Assembly: GCA_029932835.1 (NCBI GenBank) | Contig: JAOZPI010000007.1 | Span: 1-10,421 of the forward strand | Direction of reading: 5' to 3' | Length of the DNA stretch: 10,421 nucleotides | From: an archaeon | GTDB taxonomy: Archaea; Altiarchaeota; Altiarchaeia; JAFGQM01 | Part shown: positions 1-6,869 of the stretch, piece after piece | Layout of the letters: every line of letters starts with the position of its first letter | Position numbering within the stretch: position 1 is the first letter of the stretch | The notes under the pieces: model-generated | Told to the model about the DNA's origin: nothing | Seen by the model: the letters and a program-made list of their open reading frames with translations, nothing else | The model's database searches: none | Made by a program: the position numbers and the translations under genes

Positions 1-637
1 CCCCTATTAGATTTCTAGTAGAGTCCAGGAGAGGCACATGTATGGAGATTATGTCACTACTCCTCATCAGTTCATCCAGAGGAACAAGACTTGCCCCTAG
101 GCTGACAGCCACCTCCTCCTCAACGTATGGATCATACGCCACAATCTCGCAGCCAAAGCCAGACAAGAGCTTTGCCACAAGGCGGCCCACATTCCCGAAT
201 CCAACTATCCCCCACCTCTTTCCTGAAATCTCCAATCCTTGGAGCCGTTTCTTTTCCCACAATCCCTCTCTTACCCCAGCATCTGCACGGGCTATGTTCC
301 TCTGAAGCCCTATAGCCAAACCCACAGTAAGCTCTGCCACGCTTAGGAGATTAGCAGTTGGGGTATTTACTATTCGAATTCCCCTCTCTTTTGCAGCCTC
401 CTTGTCAATATTGTCAGTCCCTGCCCCTGCCCTACCAATTACAGTCAGTTTGTCCCCTGCTTCTATGATCTCTCGTGTTACCTTTGTTCTGCTCCGTACG
501 ACAAGTGCATCAAATCCCTTTATTTTGTGGGGAAGGTCCTTCGGCTCCCAGTCAAAAAACAGCTCCACATCATGCTTCTCTTTCAGAAGCTCAATTGCCT
601 TAGAAGAGATGGGGTCTGTTACAAGAATCTTAGCCAT
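1..637 (-). CDS. serA: D-3-phosphoglycerate dehydrogenase, N-terminal 212 residues (C-terminus outside window)
   Basis: This is the NAD-dependent enzyme that oxidises 3-phosphoglycerate to 3-phosphohydroxypyruvate, the first step of the phosphorylated serine pathway in the cytoplasm. Visible are the N-terminal substrate-domain motif VVRSRTKVT (46-54), the IGRAGAGTDNID segment (67-78), NTPTANLLSVAELT (91-104), the Rossmann dinucleotide motif GFGNVG (146-151) followed by an acidic residue in AYDPY (167-171), and DIISIHVPLLDSTRNLIG (195-212), all typical of SerA. The catalytic Arg, Glu and His and any C-terminal ACT or substrate-binding domain lie beyond the left edge. The ATG at 637 follows the previous stop codon by five bases, with GGAAG between them. 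The gene is last in the visible leftward cluster after three envelope genes. Other 2-hydroxyacid dehydrogenases are possible, but the motif set fits SerA best. Confidence 0.94.
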   Translation of the reverse strand, partial: MAKILVTDPISSKAIELLKEKHDVELFFDWEPKDLPHKIKGFDALVVRSRTKVTREIIEAGDKLTVIGRAGAGTDNIDKEAAKERGIRIVNTPTANLLSVAELTVGLAIGLQRNIARADAGVREGLWEKKRLQGLEISGKRWGIVGFGNVGRLVAKLLSGFGCEIVAYDPYVEEEVAVSLGASLVPLDELMRSSDIISIHVPLLDSTRNLIG

Positions 638-642
638 CTTCC

Positions 643-1062
643 CTATTTTTTGCTCTTCTTGCTCCTAGATTTCCTCGAAGACCTTGTCCTCTTTGGAGCT
701 TGTGCCCGGACTCTTCTTCCCACATTGGCGGTCCCTGGCGCAGAGATAACCGGGGGAGAAAAAGGCAGGTCCTCTATGTCCTCTTCAAGCGGGAGTATGG
801 TTCTGTCTGATCTATAGAGGGTCAACCCAAGGACCATCATTGCGAGCCATAGAAAAAGGGAGGCTATAGGCGCTGTGATCGCCCCAAAGATATCGCCGGC
901 TGTTACAGGATAGAGAAGGGTAGCTGTCTTGAGTGTCTGGTTCAATTCATAGGCAGCATTTAAGACAAAAAACGCTGAGGCAAATGTGAAGAGAGCCCCG
1001 AACATCTTCAGAAGGTGGACATACCTGCCCCCCACCCTCATTAGCAGCATTCTATGTACCAT
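643..1062 (-). CDS. Small two-helix membrane protein with basic C-terminal tail, unknown function
   Basis: I do not recognise the family. The 139-residue protein has a short basic N-terminus, a hydrophobic segment at about 18-38, a polar loop at about 39-57, a second hydrophobic segment at about 58-83, and a tail that is first acidic (LEEDIED, 92-98) and then strongly basic, rich in Lys, Arg and Ser from 116 to 139. By the positive-inside rule both ends should be cytoplasmic. The ATG at 1062 is chosen because a clear GGAGG lies seven bases upstream, inside the end of the preceding gene; the reading frames overlap by 11 bases, which suggests translational coupling to the giant surface protein gene. 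In-frame ATGs at residues 5 and 8 lack this spacing. The context suggests a membrane partner of the giant protein; this is inference. Confidence 0.8.
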   Translation of the reverse strand: MVHRMLLMRVGGRYVHLLKMFGALFTFASAFFVLNAAYELNQTLKTATLLYPVTAGDIFGAITAPIASLFLWLAMMVLGLTLYRSDRTILPLEEDIEDLPFSPPVISAPGTANVGRRVRAQAPKRTRSSRKSRSKKSKK

Positions 1063-4000
1063 TTTTGTTCCTCCATTTCCCCTTTTGTATGAATAACGCC
1101 GAGATCAATAAAAATGAAACAAAGAGCACCATCCCCTCGCCCTCAGGGACCCAGGGCAGCTCTGCAAAGAGGTTCGATGCGGTTTCCTTTGACTCCTTGG
1201 TTGGTTTTGCGAATATGTCTCCGGGGAGAGTGACAGGACCCTTATCGCTTGACATTTGTGTCATTCCGTCCTTGAATCTGGGATCTCTCGGTATGTCAAA
1301 GCCGTTGTAGAACACCCATCTTCCGGTGTTTGGATCATAAACAGCCACGCCCTTCATTCCTCTTATCTTCTCAACCGCCTCAGGACCGAATGTCTCCGGA
1401 CCCTCCACTTCGTTGCCGTTCTCGTCTGTGTGGATTGACTTTAGTGTCGGCTTCCCCTCTTCGTCAGTCCCGAGCTCTAGCAATTTCACATGTCCCTCGG
1501 TTGTATAAACGCTTATTATATTACCTGTAACCTCCAGCCGCTCTATCTCCTCCTTATCCCCACAAACACCAGTTGATCTCTCACACATGCGAATGTACTT
1601 TTTACAGGTCCCTGTGCTGTCGTCAGCTATAAATGTTACTGTATGATCGCTTGTTTCAAATGAGACCACAGGTCCTATCATGTTCACGTATCGTGTCAGC
1701 TCTGGCCCGAGATCCAGCATAAATCCGTGGAAGTTGCAGATAACCTCTTCTGCATTGGGGATGCCATCACCATCTTCATCCTCCTGCCCATCCGGGACTC
1801 CATCTCCGTCTGTGTCTACCTTGTGCGGATCCAAACCAAGAGCAGCTTCTTCTGCATCTGTGAGACCATCACCGTCAGAGTCTACCCCCTCCTCCAGATC
1901 CCGCGTCTTCTCCTCATCAATTGCAAATTTGGTTCCCTTTCCTTCTCCCAGTTTGTATATCCAGACAAGTATCTTTGTGGGGTTCCCCTTACTATCCTTC
2001 AACCACATAATCTGCGCCTTTTCTGTGTGCAGCACAGATACCTTCCCGACCTCAGCTCCATCGAGCACAACATCCCGATTTACCCGTATTTCAAGAGAGT
2101 TGCCCCTCCCAACAAACCCCGGCTTGTTAAGTAAGAAAGCGGCTTTGCCAACATCTATCTGTGACCCTCCGTCCAAGACCACCATTGTGATATTTCCGAG
2201 TTCTCCGAGCGCACGGTCGTAGTCGTAGGGTGCATAATAAGACCCCATAATGCCGTTGATGTAATGGAGTATGCAATCTACTATGTCTGTAACTGCCTTG
2301 CTGGTTCCGTAATCCCCTGCGTGTATCTGCACATCTTCACTTTCCTCATTGAGCGTTGCTCTGAAGAGAATGTCTTTGCTCTTAGCATACTCTGAAATCG
2401 TGATCTCCTTTGCCTCTCGCGGTATCACAAGACCTGACTTTACAGTACCAGCGTACATCCTGAGCATATCATCCACTTTTTTCATAAGGGTCTGGACCTG
2501 CCCGTCCTTGTTTCTAATTTCAACCACTATTCTTTGCTCACCAGTCTTCTTGTCCTCGTCCAGCTTTACGTCCTTGTTAGATTTTGGGTCAACTGCCGCA
2601 TACTTCTTTATATCAGGGTCGGTAGAGAGATGAGAGCTCTTACCACTAAAGAACGTATAACAACACTTTGAAACCCGCAGGTTTGCATAGAGCCCCTCAT
2701 CATAATCTCCCCTAAACCAGAAGGTGTTCCTATTCAGCCTCTTTATCTCCTGCTCTCTTAGATATTCTTTAGTGGCCTTCTCAATATCCTTGAGTTTGTC
2801 CTCTAGCGAGCTCATAACTCCCCCGAGGAGACCATATTCGTCCTCCTCCGCCTCTCTTCTCTTCTTTTCCTCTTCATTCTCCAGTATATACGACCCAGAG
2901 ACAGCACCACCAGTGGGGGTGTCGTGTGTGTCCTCTTGCCCCCCGCCCTCCTGCGTTTTTTCCAATACTATTCCGGATACAACCGCCCCGCTTACTGCAG
3001 AGCCCTCTGTACTACCGCTTGGAGAACCACCGCCAGTTTCGCTAGTTTCGCTCTCTTTTGGGGTGGAGGAGGTCTCTCCAGCTTCCTCTTCTTCTCCCAA
3101 ACCGGAAAACAAATCCTTCAGGATTTCAAAACCCTCTTGATCTGCACTTGCCATCATGTGAACCCAATAGTCTGTATCCACGCACTCTCCCATGTTCTTT
3201 GAGATAAAGGGGGCTGTTATCAGATCAACTATTGGGATCGTCTGTGCCAAGAGGCTGAAGCCCGCGTCGTTGAGGACGTCTGTCCATGAATCAGCATCCA
3301 ACCATGTGCAACGGCTCTCGTCGATGGGGGGGTTTATATAGTCCTTGAACAGGAGTCCCTCTCCCGTTTCCTCTGTATTCTTTTTTTCTGGCGTTTTCTT
3401 TCCGCTCATCTTCTCCAGTATATCGTCAAGCCCCGGAATTCCTGTCTTATCGGTTTTCCACAACTCGCTTTTTATGTCAAGTCCGTGCGTCTTCACAATT
3501 ATGGTGGGAAGGCATTCCTTTGATTCAACTTCTGTTGTGTAGGTGTGGAGGGAACCCTCTGACTTCAGCAATAATCCGCCATCAGCTATCCTCATTATTA
3601 TGTTCCCTTCCTTAATCTTGAACCTCTCATCATCTTTCGCGCTCTGGAATACCCACGCTGTGTCCTTTACCCTGTACATATCATCCCTGCACTTGGACTC
3701 CAGCTCTACCTTCTCTATTTCCTCTCCCTTCCCTATCCTCTTTCCGGTAAGTCCGGAAAACCTCGCCTGCATAAGGCTCCACCAGATCTCAAAGGCCCGA
3801 GGGACATGAATATAACTAAGGAGGTGATGCCACCCCTCCAGATACGAGCTCTGCCTGGTTAATATGTCAATGTATGGGGGCTCCTCGTCTAGATAGTTCT
3901 TTATGTTCTCTTTGCTCTTTGCCTCTGGGGGGAGGGAGAAAACCAGCTGGTGAGTCCCTATGTTTTGACCTGGAGAATGACTCATGTAATACAACAACCC

Positions 4001-5758
4001 CATCTTGTAGACAAGGCCCCTCGTGATGGTAGATGGCATGGTCTTTGTAGTTCCTGATATGATATTCCCCAGCTTCCTCAGCTTTGATTGCTCTGCTGCG
4101 CTGAGATGCTCTATTTCGCTAAGGTAAGACGAGGCACCAATGTTCTCGTTAAGCTTATCAAGAGCTCCTCTGGAAAACACGTCTGCGTAGGCCTCAGACT
4201 TTTGAGATGCGGCTATAAATTCAGTTATCTCGTCTCCCTTGATCCCATGTGTGCTAAGAAGGGACCTTACGCTGCCAATATCTCTGCTTTCTTTAAACGC
4301 GTCCACGATACTCCTCGCGATCCCCTCAGCACTCTGTGATGCCGTGTCCTGCACTCCAGCCTTGCGCAGGAGAGAGGCAATCTCTGCGGTAGCTGTGCGG
4401 GTTTTTCCCTCCTGGAGCAGAGTCAAAACGTCATCTACAGCCTTCCCGTCGCTAAGCCCCAGAGTCTTTAAGAGTCCCTTAAGAGTGTCCCCAGAGCTAT
4501 CAACCACCTTGGGATTTTCTTTTATGTACCTTGAAATGGAAGCCAATAGCGCTTTTTTCTCCCCCTCGTCAATGTTGTACACCTGAAATTTTTCTAGAAA
4601 CTCCTGAAATTGCTTTGAGGCCTTCGCGGCCCCTCTTCCCTTCTCCGGGAGAGAAGAGCGCAGCTCGTTCCACACCTTGCGAAACGCTGGAAGATTCTTC
4701 TCCTTCATTCCCATTGAATCCAGGTATGATGCAGCAGAGCTCCCCAATTCGGCGTGCAACTTATCCCACTCTCCCACTGCTCTCCCGAGATCGTCTATAT
4801 TGGCAGTCACCTTGGCTCCAACCCCCTCAGTAACCTCCATTGTAGATCCAAAGAGGTGATTTGAGATTCTTTTAGATGTAGAGAGGACCCGGGAACCAAC
4901 AGTGGTGAACGGACTGGTCTTCCCTAATGCATAAACCGTCTTGGCCTCCTTAGAACCACTCGCCAATTCTCGCAGCCATGTGCCTATAGAACCAACCCTC
5001 CTCCCCACCTTGGTTGCAATACCGACAGGGTTTGGAACAAAGATGGAGACCACTGTGGCCAGAGGCAGCCAGTTATCGTAGATCTTCTGAACATTTGCAT
5101 AGATGAGGGTCTCATAGGTCGTGGGCCCAAAAGCCCCAGCCTTCTCAAAGAACTTGAAGTCTTTGGAGTATATACGATCCTGCGCTGTGTTAATGATAGA
5201 GCGCACAGAGTTTATGATATTACCCTTCGCATCCCGCTTGTATATCTCTGAGACATTCTTTACACACCCATCAACATCATCACCGCAATATCCAACTCTA
5301 GTCGGGGTTCCCTTTGTGCACGCCATCCTGACAACATCGTCCCCGTAGTGGAAGGGCATAAGGCTGCAGTCAACGCAGGAGGTATAGTCAAACTTCTTTT
5401 TATCAGTAGGAGTTCCTATCTCATTGCCCTTTGTATCAGTCTCGTGCGGATCTATATGCTGCGCTATCTCCTTTTGGAAGTCCTCCGGGCTCTTTTTCAT
5501 CACTTCTTCTACCCTTTTATCAAGACTTTCGCCCTCCCCCGGGCCAACGTCTCCCCTGTCTTGAAACCCGCTCCAAACATTATTAATCCAGCTCTGGACC
5601 TCCTCCTGTGTCAGTTTCCCATAACCACATTCAAATGAGTATGGACCCGCCCCGCTATTCTGATCGCCGTCCTTAGTCCCTCCATCTATGGCTACCCCCG
5701 CCGGGACGTTGCTTACGAGTAGTATTGACAAGACCAAGAGGGTGGCAAGTCTTTTCAT
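1052..5758 (-). CDS. Giant secreted, C-terminally anchored surface protein (1568 residues) with DxDxDG calcium motifs, unknown function
   Basis: Family not recognised. Residues 1-23 form a signal peptide (KR, hydrophobic core LATLLVLSILLVS, then VPAGVA). A cysteine cluster follows (C44, C128, C131, C147, C158, C165), then a mostly helical, charged region to about 560 with a weakly hydrophobic stretch near 230-248. Residues 580-880 contain further hydrophobic patches and C690, C749, C817 and C859. A Glu/Gly/Ser/Thr-rich linker (885-960) precedes a charged helix (960-1010), a mixed domain, and three calcium-type motifs at 1293-1304, 1315-1326 and 1327-1338. A C-terminal helix (1543-1557) is followed by a basic tail, predicting an exterior body and cytoplasmic end. 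The frame stays open to 5806, but the ATG at 5758 is preferred: it starts the signal peptide directly and sits 10 bases after the previous stop, instead of overlapping that gene by 38 bases. No strong ribosome-binding site is visible. Confidence 0.9.
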   Translation of the reverse strand: MKRLATLLVLSILLVSNVPAGVAIDGGTKDGDQNSGAGPYSFECGYGKLTQEEVQSWINNVWSGFQDRGDVGPGEGESLDKRVEEVMKKSPEDFQKEIAQHIDPHETDTKGNEIGTPTDKKKFDYTSCVDCSLMPFHYGDDVVRMACTKGTPTRVGYCGDDVDGCVKNVSEIYKRDAKGNIINSVRSIINTAQDRIYSKDFKFFEKAGAFGPTTYETLIYANVQKIYDNWLPLATVVSIFVPNPVGIATKVGRRVGSIGTWLRELASGSKEAKTVYALGKTSPFTTVGSRVLSTSKRISNHLFGSTMEVTEGVGAKVTANIDDLGRAVGEWDKLHAELGSSAASYLDSMGMKEKNLPAFRKVWNELRSSLPEKGRGAAKASKQFQEFLEKFQVYNIDEGEKKALLASISRYIKENPKVVDSSGDTLKGLLKTLGLSDGKAVDDVLTLLQEGKTRTATAEIASLLRKAGVQDTASQSAEGIARSIVDAFKESRDIGSVRSLLSTHGIKGDEITEFIAASQKSEAYADVFSRGALDKLNENIGASSYLSEIEHLSAAEQSKLRKLGNIISGTTKTMPSTITRGLVYKMGLLYYMSHSPGQNIGTHQLVFSLPPEAKSKENIKNYLDEEPPYIDILTRQSSYLEGWHHLLSYIHVPRAFEIWWSLMQARFSGLTGKRIGKGEEIEKVELESKCRDDMYRVKDTAWVFQSAKDDERFKIKEGNIIMRIADGGLLLKSEGSLHTYTTEVESKECLPTIIVKTHGLDIKSELWKTDKTGIPGLDDILEKMSGKKTPEKKNTEETGEGLLFKDYINPPIDESRCTWLDADSWTDVLNDAGFSLLAQTIPIVDLITAPFISKNMGECVDTDYWVHMMASADQEGFEILKDLFSGLGEEEEAGETSSTPKESETSETGGGSPSGSTEGSAVSGAVVSGIVLEKTQEGGGQEDTHDTPTGGAVSGSYILENEEEKKRREAEEDEYGLLGGVMSSLEDKLKDIEKATKEYLREQEIKRLNRNTFWFRGDYDEGLYANLRVSKCCYTFFSGKSSHLSTDPDIKKYAAVDPKSNKDVKLDEDKKTGEQRIVVEIRNKDGQVQTLMKKVDDMLRMYAGTVKSGLVIPREAKEITISEYAKSKDILFRATLNEESEDVQIHAGDYGTSKAVTDIVDCILHYINGIMGSYYAPYDYDRALGELGNITMVVLDGGSQIDVGKAAFLLNKPGFVGRGNSLEIRVNRDVVLDGAEVGKVSVLHTEKAQIMWLKDSKGNPTKILVWIYKLGEGKGTKFAIDEEKTRDLEEGVDSDGDGLTDAEEAALGLDPHKVDTDGDGVPDGQEDEDGDGIPNAEEVICNFHGFMLDLGPELTRYVNMIGPVVSFETSDHTVTFIADDSTGTCKKYIRMCERSTGVCGDKEEIERLEVTGNIISVYTTEGHVKLLELGTDEEGKPTLKSIHTDENGNEVEGPETFGPEAVEKIRGMKGVAVYDPNTGRWVFYNGFDIPRDPRFKDGMTQMSSDKGPVTLPGDIFAKPTKESKETASNLFAELPWVPEGEGMVLFVSFLLISALFIQKGKWRNKNGT
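1834..1881 (-). other. First DxDxDG calcium-binding-type motif region of the giant surface protein
   Basis: This stretch encodes residues 1293-1308, with ligand-pattern residues D1293, D1295, D1297, D1301 and E1304. Two further copies follow at residues 1315-1326 and 1327-1338 (about 1744-1815), the last with Asn in place of Asp at its ninth position. The spacing and the GL(T)D/GVPD/GIPN turn resemble thrombospondin type-3 or EF-hand-like calcium repeats found in extracellular proteins. Calcium binding is inferred from the pattern. The motifs lie between a mixed domain and the membrane-proximal C-terminal domain and may stiffen that junction. Confidence 0.75.
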
Positions 5759-5768
5759 CTTATGCCGT

Positions 5769-6056
5769 TTATTTTGTCTTGTTGAAGACCATAAGGTATA
5801 TGACAAATATAAGCGCTAGCACTATACCATATGAGGCGTAGGACGAACCAAATGGGAGGTATTGCTCTGGAACTGAAAGGGTATAGACCACCATGGACAG
5901 GAGGTATGAGACAAAAAGTATTAGGAGCAAGTCACGCATTTTGGACTCTGATCTCATTCGGTCCCGTATTATGTCCAAGAGGTAAAGGGCTGGAAATAAA
6001 AAGAGGGAGGTAATAAACATTACCACAAAGGGTATTAAGATTATTCCCAAGTCCAT
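5769..6056 (-). CDS. Small three-helix membrane protein, unknown function
   Basis: I do not recognise the family. The 95-residue protein is almost wholly hydrophobic: helix 1 at about 4-29, a short charged loop RDRMRSESKMRD (31-42), helix 2 at about 43-60, an outside loop with PEQYLPFGSSY (63-73), and helix 3 at about 74-91, ending NKTK. The basic loop and C-terminus should be cytoplasmic and the N-terminus outside. The ATG at 6056 is the only reasonable start; no clear ribosome-binding site precedes it. Its stop codon lies 10 bases before the preferred start of the giant surface protein, and it is the first gene of the leftward cluster, so it is probably made together with that protein. A role in its export, assembly or anchoring is a guess from position only. 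Confidence 0.82.
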   Translation of the reverse strand: MDLGIILIPFVVMFITSLFLFPALYLLDIIRDRMRSESKMRDLLLILFVSYLLSMVVYTLSVPEQYLPFGSSYASYGIVLALIFVIYLMVFNKTK

Positions 6057-6184
6057 TTTCTTGCGTAATTTTAGGTATGCGCTTGCCTCTAAAAGAAAAA
6101 TTGAGGCCTAATACAATTAAGGCTTAATACATAAAAACAAAGCAAGAGTAGGAAGATGGAGGGTCTGTCTGAGTGGAATCGCTT
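6057..6184 (-). promoter_or_regulatory. Putative promoter region of the surface-protein operon
   Basis: This 128-base gap between the PIN gene and the 95-residue membrane protein holds no gene that I can see. Read on the minus strand, it has a T-rich TATA-like stretch TTTTTATGTA (6128-6137), about 75 bases before the start codon. A tandem 16-bp repeat lies immediately downstream of it, where transcription would be expected to start. The same T-run could also help end transcription of the toxin gene. The TATA call is by sequence similarity only. Confidence 0.5.
6099..6130. repeat. Tandem 16-bp direct repeat, possible operator
   Basis: Two adjacent copies, AATTGAGGCCTAATAC (6099-6114) and AATTAAGGCTTAATAC (6115-6130), match at 14 of 16 positions. 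The second contains the odd palindrome TTAAG-G-CTTAA, and the first contains the 6-bp palindrome AGGCCT at the same position. The pair lies between the TATA-like box and the start codon of the first gene of the surface operon, where a repressor would block transcription. Binding of a regulator is inferred; the repeat itself is seen directly. Confidence 0.7.
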
Positions 6185-6598
6185 CTAGTAGGGTCGGAAG
6201 ACCCGAACTCCTGTGTTTCTGTAAGAAGAGGGCATTGTGGTTATTACCGGGAGTTTTGTGACCTTTGCAGTGGCTGCTGTTATGGCCTCTCCCACCAACA
6301 TAGAAGGGCTCTTTAGGATACCAGCCTCTTTGGCTATTTCATAGGAGAGTGGATGCACCTCAAAGACATTGAGCAACCAGTGCTCTATGTCCATCTCCTC
6401 ACGCTTGGTTTCTACTAGAGCGAAAAGCTCTGTTATTGCGTAGGAGGGTAAGATAGGTGTCATCTCACCAGAGAAGATATACTCCTCAAAGAAGTCTTTG
6501 GCCCTTCTGTTTCCCTCCAAAAAGCCTGCAACCACTGAGGCATCAAAAACTGCGCTCTTGGTGAAGCTCGTTTTTAAGTAATTTTTTAACTCGTTCAT
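6185..6598 (-). CDS. PIN-domain protein, VapC-like toxin partner
   Basis: PIN domains are Mg-dependent ribonucleases; paired with an AbrB-type protein they usually act as VapC toxins. The 137-residue protein shows the first acidic residue in the strand AVFDASVV (D19), the second in the helix ITELFAL (E57), and a third in LVGEAITAATA (E104, where Asp is usual). The position where the usual last acidic residue occurs, just after VITT (118-121), is MPSS, so that residue appears to be missing. The ATG at 6598 lies inside the upstream antitoxin gene (56-base overlap). It is the only ATG near the start and AGG lies a few bases upstream. The overlap indicates co-translation with the antitoxin. A degenerate or altered nuclease is possible, and its RNA target is unknown. 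Confidence 0.88.
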   Translation of the reverse strand: MNELKNYLKTSFTKSAVFDASVVAGFLEGNRRAKDFFEEYIFSGEMTPILPSYAITELFALVETKREEMDIEHWLLNVFEVHPLSYEIAKEAGILKSPSMLVGEAITAATAKVTKLPVITTMPSSYRNTGVRVFRPY

Positions 6599-6815
6599 CT
6601 TTTTTCCTGGTTCTTAGTCCTTCAGCTCTATTGGACCATATACCAAAGATCCCTTCACTCAGGGTCCTAACATCGTCAATCTTCCTTACCAATATGGCTC
6701 GTTGCTCTCTATCGTAGACGATCTTTAATTTGTCGCCCGGCGAGATACCATACTCGTCCCTCACCGACTTGGGTATTACCACAAGGCCCTTTGCATTTAC
6801 AGTCACAAACCCCAT
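6543..6815 (-). CDS. AbrB/SpoVT-type DNA-binding protein, VapB-like antitoxin
   Basis: This 90-residue protein begins with a swapped-hairpin AbrB domain (about 3-46): VNAKGLVVIPKSVRDEYGI followed by SPGDKLKIVYD, the standard signature of this family of small dimeric DNA-binding proteins. The remainder (about 47-90) is charged, with a basic segment near 68-81, and is probably the region that contacts the toxin. It overlaps the PIN gene by 56 bases, the usual order of an antitoxin-toxin operon, and probably represses its own promoter. The ATG at 6815 has no strong ribosome-binding site, but a TATA-like box is centred about 25 bases upstream, which suits a leaderless transcript. Confidence 0.93.
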   Translation of the reverse strand: MGFVTVNAKGLVVIPKSVRDEYGISPGDKLKIVYDREQRAILVRKIDDVRTLSEGIFGIWSNRAEGLRTRKKDERVKKLLKNELHQERSF

Positions 6816-6835
6816 GTTATACTTTTCCGGTGTAA

Positions 6836-6845
6836 CAATAAAAAG
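6836..6845 (-). promoter_or_regulatory. TATA-like box for the antitoxin-toxin pair, doubling as T-run after the GTPase gene
   Basis: The minus strand reads CTTTTTATTG, centred about 25 bases before the ATG at 6815. That spacing would place the transcription start at or next to the start codon, giving a leaderless mRNA. The same T-run lies about 25 bases after the GTPase stop codon and could serve as its archaeal terminator. Both roles are inferred from sequence and position. Confidence 0.5.
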
Positions 6846-6869
6846 CCTGAGAATTTGTATCCCAGTCCT

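Noticed and set aside
1680..2222. Rightward open frame of 180 codons inside the giant gene
   Set aside because: It is antisense to the giant gene, rich in Ser and Pro as expected of the reverse of acidic codons, has no motif, and the minus frame carries the calcium motifs.
3326..3332. Run of seven G (C on the coding strand) inside the giant gene as a phase-variation tract
   Set aside because: It is short, encodes a plausible Asn-Pro-Pro, lies mid-gene and is the only such run noticed; no sign of switching.
5759..5806. Upstream start at 5806 for the giant protein, adding 16 residues
   Set aside because: It would place polar and basic residues ahead of the signal peptide and overlap the previous gene by 38 bases; the ATG at 5758 starts a standard signal peptide.
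6191..6204. Perfect five-base-pair hairpin GGGTC-GGAA-GACCC as an RNA element
   Set aside because: It lies within the last codons of the PIN gene, no T-run follows directly on the coding strand, and a hairpin this short can occur by chance.
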